A stretch of 64,000 nt of DNA. Source: Mesostigma viride. Lineage: Eukaryota; Streptophyta; Mesostigmatophyceae; Mesostigmatales; Mesostigmataceae. The stretch spans positions 9,667,613 to 9,731,612 of the forward strand of contig RPFO01000080.1 of NCBI GenBank assembly GCA_009746045.1, written 5' to 3'. Positions 1 to 12,200 of this stretch are shown here, piece after piece; the stretch's first letter is position 1, and each line of letters starts with the position of its first letter. Below the pieces are notes generated by a model, which saw nothing but the letters and a program-made list of their open reading frames with translations, was not told the DNA's origin and did no database searches. The translations under genes and the position numbers were made by a program.

Positions 1-263
1 CCGCCCCCCCCCCCCCCCCCCGCCCCTCGCCCCCGTCTCTCCCAACCTCTCCCTTATCTCCTCCCCCATCCCCTCTCTCCCCCTCCTTCCCAATCTCTTC
101 CCTTCCCCGCCACCACCACCCTTCCCTCTCCCCCCCCCCTTCCTCTTTGCACCAACAGTTTCTGATCGTTGCTGTATGCCAGTTTGATCTCTTTCCTGTG
201 TTTTTGCTTGATCTCTTTGGCCCCCCGGGGCATCCCTGAACGGACGGTCGCTGGTGCCCGCAG
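1..263. other. C/T-rich intronic or upstream sequence
   Basis: A pyrimidine-rich stretch (long C runs, CCCT repeats) up to the acceptor before the first recognised USP exon. No coding potential was recognised on either strand. It reads as the end of an intron whose upstream exon is outside the window. Confidence 0.5.
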
Positions 264-3200
264 GCAGGCTGATGGTTCAGATGGCGCTGGAAGCAGCTGC
301 CAAGGCAACCCCCCCACCAAAGAAAGCAAAGCCACGCAGCGTGCCGGCGAGTGACAGCACGCCGTATTATGGTATGTGTTTGCATGGCGCGCGTTCGCTG
401 GTGCGTTGACAGATGGCGGCATGTCGCACTGACAGCTGTTTTGAATGACAGCTGCAATATACCAGTAGAAGATAACTATTATCAAGGAGACTATACTATA
501 ACTATTACGATTATAGTAGTATGATTTTATTCGTGTGCTTATTATAAGAAGTTGTTTCCTATATGTGTGCTTGCGATATTGACCCCCAATTTGACCACCT
601 CTTTTTCTCGTGATTCCTTTTCGGTGGTCGTGGGGGTGTCAACTAATTCCGGCGCATACCGGTGCCCAATGTTGACCCCCCCCCCTGTGGAAAACCTGGT
701 TTCCCTTAATTGCTTTTCGGCTCTGTTTCCCCCCCTGCCAGTCCCGCCCACGCCGGCCCCCTACCCGAGCATGACGTTTCAGAACGCGTATGACAGGCCT
801 AGTCCCGAGCCGAGGAAGCAGGGGGCGAGGGAGTCCATTGTCCCTGCTGGGGGGGAGGCGCAGAGAGGTAAGGGTATGACGGAGAAGAATTAGGGGGAGG
901 TTGTATGTGAAGAGAAGGGTCATATTTGTATGACATAGTGAAGAGAATGAGAAGACAGGTGACGAGACAGGTGGCGCTAACAGAGAAGAGACAGCTGGCA
1001 TCATGGGAGCACAGAGGGGTGGCTTTGTGCATTCAAGGATGAGGATTCCCTTTGCAGTTACAGCCCAGATTTCTCCATGCTGGTTTTGATCAGTGCGCTC
1101 AACGACTCCGTTCACGCCGATGCAGCATAAAGACTTAATGAGACATCACAAAGATGCAGTCGCGTTAGCCCTTGTTAGCCTGGCATCCGGTCTGTTATTG
1201 CTGCCCTAAATTGAAACATGGCTGCCGTCACACAATTGGCGCTTCTGGCGGTAAACGTATACCTCAAAATTTGGGCACATTTTGGCGAGTTTTATTTTTG
1301 GCGTTTGGAGTATCGGATTTGGGCCATCACACAGTTGCGGATTAACCCACCCCTAACCTCCAGCTGGCAAGGGCTTAGGGCGGCGGCTTGTAGTGAGGCA
1401 CGCTCATTTTTCTTCACAACCACGTTCTCCTCTTGTATTGTTTTATGTCTTCTTGGCTGGTAGTCCCCACCAGAATGTGCAGCAATAAGTTGAGTACTAC
1501 GAAATCAGCCGCATATTCTTTGTAACTTGTTATTTATATCAATCATCGTATGAACTTATAACACTTCATGTAGTATATCACATCCCACGCATTGGCCAGC
1601 TCTCAAGGTTGTTGTCGTGCTGTGGCATCACGATGGCACACATCACAAGTGTGTTCCATTGTATGGCTTCTTCTCACTCAATCACATGTTTCCCGTTTTG
1701 CTCCCGATTCCCCTCACTGACCCCTGCCCTCCCTATTCCATCCCCTCCCTTCCCCCCCCCTCTCCGCCAAGGGTTAACTCCCCCCCTCTCCCCCAATGAT
1801 TAACTGCACCCATCCCAACTGCAATCGACCGAACAATATGTTCCAACTAATCCACGCCCCCCCAAAAATGCTCCAATCAATCAATCAAACAATGGCATCT
1901 TTGCCGCAGATGCGGCACGGCGCATGTACGGAACCACATCCGCCGCCGTCAGCCCACCCCCAGCGATCGCCACCTCATCCCCTTCCCCCGTACGCGCCCT
2001 GAGGGCCAACGAGCCATCCTGGGTGCAGCAGCCATCTGCCAACATAAGCACTACTCCCGCGGCACCCAGCACACCCACGCGAGAGGGCCCGAGCTTCTTC
2101 CACCCGCCCCTTGGCTCCACGCACAAGGGCAGTGAGCCTGCCCTGTCATCCCCCCGGAGCCCTGTGGTTGTGTACCATCGGAGGAATAATGCCGGCGGTG
2201 GCCACACTATCCCTGGGTAAGAGCGCTATTCGTAGCCTGGTGGTCCTTGTCCATGTGGCAGGACAGGTAGCTGAAGTAAGCTCCATTCCTGTATGTCAAG
2301 ACCTCCAGTACCCCGCCCGCATTGGTAGTTTTAATGCATACCCAGTGCGGGCGGTGTATGCCCCAATTCTACCTCCACGGTTCTCCGCAACCCCCCCAGT
2401 TGTTCGGATACCCCCGTGCAGTGAGGCGTGAGCGTTAGCATCGCGCGCGAGTGGGATGGGTTCCATCGTCCATCCATCCCTCCGTGAAGTAGTGCCGACA
2501 TTGATGGACATTTGAAAACACGGGTATGATCGCCTGCCCACGTCCTGCCCCCCACAATCGAGCATGACCCACCTGGGCGACACCTGCTACGTGACACTGT
2601 AAATATGCTACTGTAGCGCATATGTAAACATGCTACTGCAGTAAATATGTAAATATGCTGCTGTAGTAAATATTTAAATATGCTACTGTAGCAAATATTT
2701 AAATATGCTACTGTAGTAAATATGTAAATATGCTGCTGTAGTAAATATTTAAATATGCTGCTGTAGTAAATATCTAAATATGCTCCTGTAGTAAATATAC
2801 TCGTGCTGTATCCAGTCATGTGTGCCTGTTAGCCTGACGTGTTGTGTCTGCAGCATGACCAATCTGGGCAACACCTGCTACCTGAGACCTTGTGCTGTGT
2901 GGAATGAGTTGTGCCCATAAACAAGGGGGAGCGCCTTGCCTTGCGACGCCGCAGTTGCGCCTGTAAGCCTTCGTATGATATGTGCTGTGCCGTTGGCCCC
3001 GACCTCCTTCCACGACACCCGCCAGCATGACCAATCTCGGCAACACCTGCTACCTGAGCGCCGTTCTGCAAGTCCTCACCAACCTGACCAGCTTCGTCGC
3101 CGACCTGGAGGCATGCCACGCCGCCGCCGCGAGCCACGCGGGGGGGGCCCCCTCCCAGGGTGGTGGTATCCAGGGCGCTGGGGGGCAGGGCATCAACGGG

Positions 3201-6200
3201 GACAGCAGGGCGGCGGAAATCGGCGCGTCGCGGCTTAGCCCAAGTGGAGGGATGAGCAGTGGAGGGATGGTGAAATCTTCCGGTGGTGGAAACGATGGCA
3301 TGGGCCTCATGTCAGCGAGGGGCAGCATGGGTGGACCTACGGGACCCGTGGACGTGGCTGCGAGCCGAGGGCTTGGGCAAGGGCACGCCGACGCTTTGGT
3401 GGTTCCTCGAGGCGGGAGAGGGGAGGTGGGGGCCCAGGGCGGCATGGGGGGCTCCCCCTTCCCGGATGGCAGCGTCTTCTCGGCATTGCTGTACACGGTA
3501 CGGCAACGGAATCGCGTCGCTGCGGCACAGGCGTTGGGGGGCGCCGCGCAGGGGTCTGGCCAGGCTGGCGCGCTCCAGGGTGTGGGCATGATGACGTCGG
3601 CATCCCGTGTGTCGGGTGAGATATCCACCACCACCTGGGTGGTGCTGTGCAGTGGTGACGAGAATGGTGAGATCGCCAGAATTGGAACTGGGTTGGTCAC
3701 GGTGGTGGTCGGGATGTGTGGAAGGGCCACATGAGAAGCGTTGTCTGGGGCGGGGGGCAGCAGAATGACGGGGCTCGCGGGGGGCAGCAGAATGATGGGG
3801 GTCGCGGGGGGCAGCAGAATGATGGGGGTCGCGGGGGGCAGCAGAATGATGGGGGTCGCGGTTGAGCATCGCGGTTGGGGGTGGGACAGGATGTGATGGC
3901 CCTCTGGTGACAAACGCTGGAACTAGGGGAGCGCTCGAAGTACGGGAGTGGGGAGGGGGAAGCCCGCGTGGCGGGTGTCAGAAGCGAGGGATGAATCACA
4001 GATGCATTTGCTTAGCGAATGACATCTTCTTAGGATTCTTCACAGTTGGCCAGCATCGTCTGCTTGTTCTTACCACATGGTCAGGTGTGTATTCGCCCGT
4101 GTTGAGAACCAGTGTGGGCCACTCCCCTGTGACCATCTACATGATTGGGCTACCCACTTTCCTTCTCGTGCTGCACTTATTTTCTGTCATTCTGTAAGCT
4201 TTTTCTCCTTTCTGTGTTGCTCAGTTCCAGGGTTCGCACTTCCGCCCTGTGATTGTGGCGGAAGCGTGCAGCTCTGGAAAATGAGCAACAAATAAAGTTT
4301 TAATGAGCAACAGAATAATACTTTTAGACCCCCCATTGGCTTATTTGTGTCCACTTCCCATGCTGGTGTCCACTCTGTTTTACATATACTGATTATAGTA
4401 TGTCAGTGCTCCCGTCATCATTTATAATGAATTTTGCAGCGGGCGCGCTGGCGGCCCCCCTCCCCGGCGGCGCGTGCATCAACCCCTCGCGCCTCAAGCA
4501 GTCGGTCACCAAGCACGCGCGCAAGTTCGGTGGCGCGCGGCAGCAGGATGCACATGAGTTCTTTTGCGAGTGCATCGACCTGGTGCAGGTGACTACAGTT
4601 GTTGGGAACGGGGATTTAGGTCAAAGTAGGCGATATATTGGACGAAGGACGATATAATTGGTCGGATATGCTAGAGTGGGACCCAGGACGAGCACAAGTC
4701 CTTTTCGGAGTGCATCGACCTGGTGCGCGTGATAAGAATAGGCATGAGGTAAGCGCGATTCCTAGTGTGCGTTGCGGGTTGAGGGTGTAGGATTGCAGGC
4801 AAACAAGTTTTTTCTGTGACTGCTTTGACCGGGAGCAGGTGATTCCAAGTAGATGTTAGCAGCTGAAATAGGCAGCAAGAGTGGGTGGGAACCGGGGGGC
4901 TGAAACAGTTCTAGGGTAATCCACACGGGGATGCGCAGGAGTTCCTTCTGCAAGAGCACAAACCTGCTCAAGGTGACTGCTCATGGATGTGGGTCGCTTG
5001 CAGTGCTTCTGCTATGGGTTACGTCACGTGTGTCGCTCGGTTACTCTTACTGTATATGTTTTTAACAATCGTAACATTATAGTACTGCTTCTTGTTGCTG
5101 GGTTACTTGTTCACCATGGCATGATCACCCCCCAAAATAAGACATGCCATGCCACGGATGCAGTAGGCAACTGATTCACCCTGGCAGGAGACGGCTTTCC
5201 CAGTATCAGCGCTGCCGCATACTCAACCATGCACCTACTCGACAGTCTGCCTATTGACGGATGCCTTTTTCTCTCTTTTTTATCTTTTGGCTTGTTCAAC
5301 ATGGCAGGAGGAGGTGTCGCAGTACCTGGAGCGCCCCGGCAAGGACACCCCTCGCCACCCTGGGGGCCACCCCGCTGTCCGCATGTCCGACTCCATGTGC
5401 CCCGTCACGCGCAACTTCAGGTGGGTGGCCAGGGCCAGGCCTCCTGGGGTCATGCTTGTCACCGCACAATGCAGAAGGAAGGTTTTGCCAATCCTGGTGG
5501 GCCTGTGCCTGTTCATATTCCTGCTCCTGTTCCTGTGCCTGCTTCTTCTCCTGTGCTTGTACCTGTGCCTGCTTCTTCTCCTGTGCTTGTACCTGTGCCT
5601 GCTTCTTCTCCTGTGCTTGTACCTGTGCCTGCTTCTTCTCCTGTGCTTGTGCCTGTGCCTGCTTCTTCTCCTGTGCTTGTGCCTGTGCCTGCTTCTTCTC
5701 CTGTGCTTGTGCCTGTGCCTGCTTCTTCTCCTGTGCTTGTTCCTGTGCCTGCTTCTTCTCCTGTGCTTGTGCCTGTGCCTGCTTCTTCTCCTGTGCTTGT
5801 ACCTGTGCCTGCTTCTTCTCCTGTGCTTGTACCTGTGCCTGCTTCTTCTCCTGTGCTTGTACCTGTGCCTGCTTCTTCTCCTGTGCTTGTGCATGTGCCT
5901 GCTTCTTCTCCTGTGCTTGTACCTGTGCCTGCTTCTTCTCCTGTGCTTGTGCCTGTGCCTGCTTCTTCTCCTGTGCTTGTGCCTGTGCCTGCTTCTTCTC
6001 CTGTGCTTGTACCTGTGCCTGCTTCTTCTCCTGTGCTTGTGCCTGTGCCTGCTTCTTCTCCTGTGCTTGTGCCTGTGCCTGCTTCTTCTCCTGTGCTTGT
6101 GCCTGTGCCTGCTTCTTCTCCTGTGCTTGTACCTGTGCCTGCTTCTTCTCCTGTGCTTGTACCTGTGCCTGCTTCTTCTCCTGTGCTTGTACCTGTGCCT

Positions 6201-9200
6201 GCTTCTTCTCCTGTGCTTGTGCCTGCGCCTGCTTCTTCTCCTGTGCTTGTACCTGTGCCTGCTTCTTCTCCTGTGCTTGTGCCTGTGCCTGCTTCTTCTC
6301 CTGTGCTTGTGCCTGTGCCTGCTTCTTCTCCTGTGCTTGTACCTGTGCCTGCTTCTTCTCCTGTGCTTGTGCCTGTGCCTGCTTCTTCTCCTGTGCTTGT
6401 ACCTGTGCCTGCTTCTTCTCCTGTGCTTGTGCCTGTGCCTGCTTCTTCTCCTGTGCTTGTACCTGTGCCTGCTTCTTCTCCTGTGCTTGTGCCTGTGCCT
6501 GCTTCTTCTCCTGTGCTTGTTCCTGTGCCTGCTTCTTCTCCTGTGCTTGTGCCTGTGCCTGCTTCTTCTCCTGTGCTTGTACCTGTGCCTGCTTCTTCTC
6601 CTGTGCTTGTGCCTGTGCCTGCTTCTTCTCCTGTGCTTGTACCTGTGCCTGCTTCTTCTCCTGTGCTTGTGCCTGTGCCTGCTTCTTCTCCTGTGCTTGT
6701 ACCTGTGCCTGCTTCTTCTCCTGTGCTTGTGCATGCTCCCTGCCTTAGCTTTCGCCCTTGCTTGCCTGCCTTATGTGTCGATTTTCTGCTTGGCTTTTCT
6801 TGCCTGCCTGCCAAATGGGCTGGCTCGCTGCATGCCTGCCTACCCCGCAAATCACTTCGTGTTTCTGCTTTTTGCCTGCCTAGTGCCGATGTGCGAGAGC
6901 TGCTGCTGTGTGGAGCCGTGCCGCGACTCTTGCTATGCGGCAGCAACTAGGAGGAAGCCTATTATCTGCCTGCCTGCTTTACTCCGTGTGCGCGCGCAGC
7001 TGCTTGGTGGAGCAGTCTTAGTCCATAAGTTTCCCAAAGCCATGAATGTGCCCATGCCTTTGCTCCTGTATACCTGCCTGCCTTGGGTTGATCGCTAGAG
7101 CAGCTTGTTTCGTGGAGATTAAGCTGAGGTGCATGCACATGCGTTTGGCATGGCCTTGTGCATGTGCTTCTTCTTTCATGGCTTTTACAACCATTTTTTG
7201 TGCTTGTGCTTATGCCTCTGCTTGTGCCTGTGCTTATGCCTGTATCATGTCCTCAATGCTATGTTTGCGCATGTGCCCCGAAATACCTGCCTGCATTGTG
7301 CGGGTGTGCGTGCGCAGCTGCTTTGTGGAGCATGAGCTGCGGTGTGACGGCTGCGGGAAAACGTCCACCGTGCGCGAGCTGTTCCGTAACTTCTCGCTCG
7401 ACCTGTCGCTGCGCCACAACCACTCCGGTACGTGCCTCCTCTTTTTTTTTCTCTTAGTTTATCTTCTTATGGATTACCTCATTTATTTCATGCCTAGCTC
7501 GCTCGCCCTGTCGCTGCGCCACCACGCCGGTACGTTGTTGTAATATTATGCGTGGTAGTGTATTGCTGTGTGTTAGTCCCCAGAGCAACGCCAGCAGATG
7601 AGCCCTGGATATCCAAGGACCGCACAAAAGTACCTTACTCCAGCACATTTGCTTTCTCTCGATCCCGATCAGCTTGTATTGGCTTGAGGTACACGGCCAA
7701 AGACTTGTGCTTTTCCCTGATAAATACTAGGAAAGAAGTGCTCCAAACAATACGCGGCACTCATAGATGCCATCGCTGTGTTGAGGAGGTCAAGGGCCTC
7801 CTCTGTACTTTTGAACAAAGGCATGTGCCTAGTCTCGCTGACATAGTGCCACCACCGTGCCGTCGCTGGGAAAGCTTCACCGGATACGCACCGCCCTCTT
7901 TTCTTGAACCGCCCAAGGTCCTCTAGCCGCCTCTATCATCGGCACAGCGTGATATGATCGTTATCTATCATTGGCACGGCACCTTATGATCGTTATCTAT
8001 AATTGGCACGGCACCTTATGATGGTTATCTATAATTGGCACGGCACCTTATGATCGGTATCTATAATTGGCACGGCACCTTATGATCGTTATGTTTCATG
8101 GACAAGGCATGCTATGATTGTCATATGTCGTCGACACGGCATACTAAGGCCGTCGGGTATCATCACCGCCCCGCCGAGCACTGGGCTGCATGTAGGCAGA
8201 TGCCTGACGGATGGCATACCTGTCTCTTCGTTTTCTTGCGCATTGACGTGGGGATGATATGCATGGGATGGCGGCGACAACTGGCGGCAACCCCCCATGG
8301 CACCTCCAACAACGCGTCGTTAAAAGATCATCCGGAAAGCATGTCGCTAAACTCGCTACTGCAGCAGTTCTTTGCGGTGAGTGGATGCGTTTGACTTACA
8401 AATCACAATTGATGATCCACACAGCAGTCCTATTTACATATCCCTTACAGATCACAGGTGATCCACACAGCAGTCCTATTTACGCATCAGCAGTCATTGT
8501 GCTTGCAGCAGTCCTATTTACGCATCAGCAGTCATTGTGCTTGCAGCAGTCCTTTCTGGCGAGTGGATTTTATTAGTCTTCTACATAGTTGACGAACCAA
8601 TTAGGGCCACTGCGGTAGTTACACATATGCTTGCAGTTTGTTCTTTCTGGCGAGTGGCTATCTGTAGCTGGTTACATAGTTAATTAACGACGCGGTATTG
8701 TTTCTGAAGTATTTCCTTATTGGAGATAGTCATCTAGCTTATCTAGTTACCGATCTGTGTGACAAACCAACGAACGAACCAACGAACTATCCAAGCAAGC
8801 AATCGAGCGAACTAACACCTCCCCTTCTACTACATACTCTTCTGCTAGCCCCGTTACTTTCGGCCCACAGGCTGAGCACGTGCAGCGTTTGAAGCGCTAA
8901 GTACCACTGCTCCTTGCATCTACAAAATCTTCTGCGTGCGCCCGTACCCACAGGACGAGCACGTGGAGCGTTCCTGTGACGAATGCAAGTGCACCTCCTG
9001 CACCGTCCGCCACCACATCCTCCGCCTGCCCCGCGTCATGGTGCTGCACCTCAAGCGCTTCGGCATGACCGCGGAGCTTGCCACCCCCGCCACTACCAAC
9101 AACAACAGCAACAGCAGCAGAAACAACAACAACACGTCCTCTAACGCCGCTCCTTCCTCCAATCCTGCCGCACCCACCGCTGGTGCCACGACGGCCTCTG

Positions 9201-12200
9201 GCCCTAACCCTCCGACGCCTTCTGCTGGCAACGCTGCCACGGTGCCTGGCGCCGGCAACGCGCCAAGTGGCACCCCGAGGGCCGCGGTGGCGTCTGGCGG
9301 GGCGGCGATGCCGGGGGAGGGTGGTATGGGTGCTGGCGGAGTGACCAGTGGGGTGACAGCGGGCGGCATCAAGAACTTTTACGGCAATGATAGGTAGGTG
9401 GTGATTGGCAAGCGCCTGTGAACCTTTGCCGTGCTGTTGCTAAGCTCTCCATGTCAACGGGTCGTTGATAGAGCTTGCGCCCCCTGTCCTCAGCTCCATG
9501 TGTTTGACGCATCCCACACGCACGCGTGTGCTGCGCAGCCGGCGGGCGCTCCGGAGGGCGCCACCTGGCAGCCTCGTGAAGCGCCTCGAGCGGGTGTCTG
9601 CGCAGACCTCCCTAGACATTGGTGAGTCCCCTCTCGCTCCTGTTCCTCCCCTAGCTGCTCTCTCCTTCTTGTTCCTGTTCTACTTGTGGCAGGCTATCCA
9701 GCCCGTGTCCGACCAATCAAGATTGGCTATTGATGGTTTCTCTGGCCCTTGTTTGTGTGGTTTTGTGTGTGTGTGTGATGCAAAGACACCGGCGGGTCAC
9801 CCAGCCGTGGTTCGACGAGCTCGACTAGAGAACCAGTGACGCACGTAGCCCGCAACTAAGTTGCTAGTAGGCCTGGGATCACATACCCAGCTGTGGTGGA
9901 CTAATGGCCAGTTAGTACCAGGACATTGGTGGATAGCAACTGGGGCTAGGACAGTACATGCATTACCCAGCTCTCACCCTTATTCAAGAAGCAATAGGAA
10001 ACGGTTGAATGATCTATTTGTGGTGCAATCAGTACTCATGCGTGAGTAGATTACCTATCCGGTGCTAATGGTGTCTATGACGACAAGGTGACGCTGAGTG
10101 CGTATCGTTAAAATGTCGCGGAGTTGCCTAGCCCTGGTCCGTTTTCATAGAAGATGTCAATTGCGCCCAGTTTTTACTTTCCCAGCCGCCGGATGGATGC
10201 GAGTAGTCAACCCATTAGGTATTGTACTGACTGCCGGGCTTCTTCTGCCCGTTTTATCGCTGCTTCAGTGTTGCAAGATGACCAGCCTGTACTGACAGTT
10301 CCTATCACCATTCGCAGACCAAAGGCTCCACCAGACCAGATGCTGGAACAGTCCTATCCTATTTGTTTACTTCTGTAGTATATATTTTTGCTTGAACAAT
10401 CCTACCTGCCAGCCTACCTGCCTAATATTGCCTCCTCCGCCCACCCACCCTTAACCCCCTCTTCCCTTGTGGCCCTGCTACGCTTACTGTTAACTGTTTT
10501 TTCCCACTTGCGTGCAGCCTTTGCCTGCACAAAGGACACCAAGCTGCCGGTGCCGTTTGATGCTAGGCGGGCCGCCACCGCGCGCCTGCAGGGCGCCCTG
10601 ATGGCGTCCACCGGCCCCTCCCCTGCGGCACCTGCGGGTGCTGCCTTTGCCATGATAGAAGGTGTGTCAAGAGCGAGAGCGCCCAGGCCTGTTCTACTAG
10701 TACAAAATAGACGCTGTTATGCCAATCTTACAGTTACAGTATTACCGGTGGAAGGTGTGTCAGCAATGGGGTGCCCCAGCCTTTTCCACAAGGATGAAAT
10801 AGACACTCTCCTAGTTATGAATGTGTAACAGTATTACGTGTTAGATGCAATACTGAATAGTGTGGACACCACACGATCAAACAAGGCAGCCCTACCATCA
10901 AAAACGGTTTTCCAACGATGTTTCGTCCGTTAATTGCCTCTCCAATGTTGCCACGGAGCTGCTCGTGAATTTTCGTCCCTGTCTTTGCTCTCTTCGCGAT
11001 CATTATCACCGTGGTGCATCACCGCTTGGAGAGAACCAATTATTCAAGAAGGTCTTGAAGTTTTGTGTATCATATACTGCTACTGCAGTACTAAGCTACG
11101 ATAGTGCTACACGGCTGACATCGCATGCCATGCCGCCGCCTGGCCATGCCCCGTGACCCCCCGCCAGACGACACCCTGGATGTCCCCGAGTCCCACCTTG
11201 GCGTGGTGTCGCGGCCGCTCAAGGGCTCCCGCCGGATTTGCCAGCCGCCCCGCAACCCCTTGCTGGCGGAGGACGACATGGATGACATCAGCGATGGCAC
11301 GGATGACATCAGCGATGGCAGTGGTGACGGTGATAGCAAGCGCGATTTCGAAAATGGTCCTTACGGTCGACGGGGTGCCCAGCCTCAGGCTGTGTCAGCC
11401 CACGACTCAGCCCACAAGGCTGCAGCTCCCATGGCGCAGGCAACCAGAGGCCCTGTGCAGGCGGTGAAACAGATAGGGCTACTAGCGTCCTCGTCTGGTG
11501 GCAGCGCGACCAATGAGCTTCTGGCCATCAAGCGCCAGGGTGGTGGTGACCTGGCGGCCCAGCCGGGTGCCGCGCGACAGCTGGCGAGCTCGCTGGCATC
11601 CGTTGGGGTCCAGCGGGGTGGCGGTGCTTCGGCGTCGCTTGGGGTGAGGGCGCTTAGGGGACGCGACGCGCCAACGAGCCAGCAGGGCCGGGGGGGTACG
11701 TGGCCTCTGCTTTCTGGCTGTTGGATATGATGGCCATGTTTAAGTTCTGGTAAATACTAGCCCTAGTTAGTCTTGCCTGGGTTGATAGTTTGTAAATCCC
11801 AATCATCAGCTCCAATGTTCCTCCTGTACACCTGCTTGGCCTTGCATCGTAAGCTACGGAAGTCATGTAGCTTTCCCCTGTGAGATATTTCTCTTGTAAA
11901 CGACCAGATCTTTTGTCGATATTGTTGCCATCAACTGCTGGCCCTGCATTCTCCATCGGATGGTCTGCTCTAATGCATCGATGGTGTTGCCGCCGATTGC
12001 TAACCCGGCGTTCTCTATCGGATCGTACACGCTTCATATCAATCGGCCAGGGCGGGTGGCCGCCCCGCCCTGGGACACCCTGATGGCAGAGACGCGCAAG
12101 TCCGCGGCGGAGGAGGAGGAGCAAGGCAACCGCGAGGTGGAGGACGCGCTGCTGCAGCAGGCAAGCGTGACAATGCTGACACTGGGTTTCCTCAGTACAG

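Noticed and set aside
3050-3913. 287-codon antisense frame over USP exon 4
   Set aside because: Runs from intron repeat into exon antisense and has a LLPPATPII repeat from the G-rich satellite; no family features.
5229-7098. Overlapping reading frames of 495-614 codons on plus and 477-484 on minus
   Set aside because: All are readings of the 30-bp minisatellite, whose unit lacks stops in most frames. The flanking USP exons splice across it in phase.
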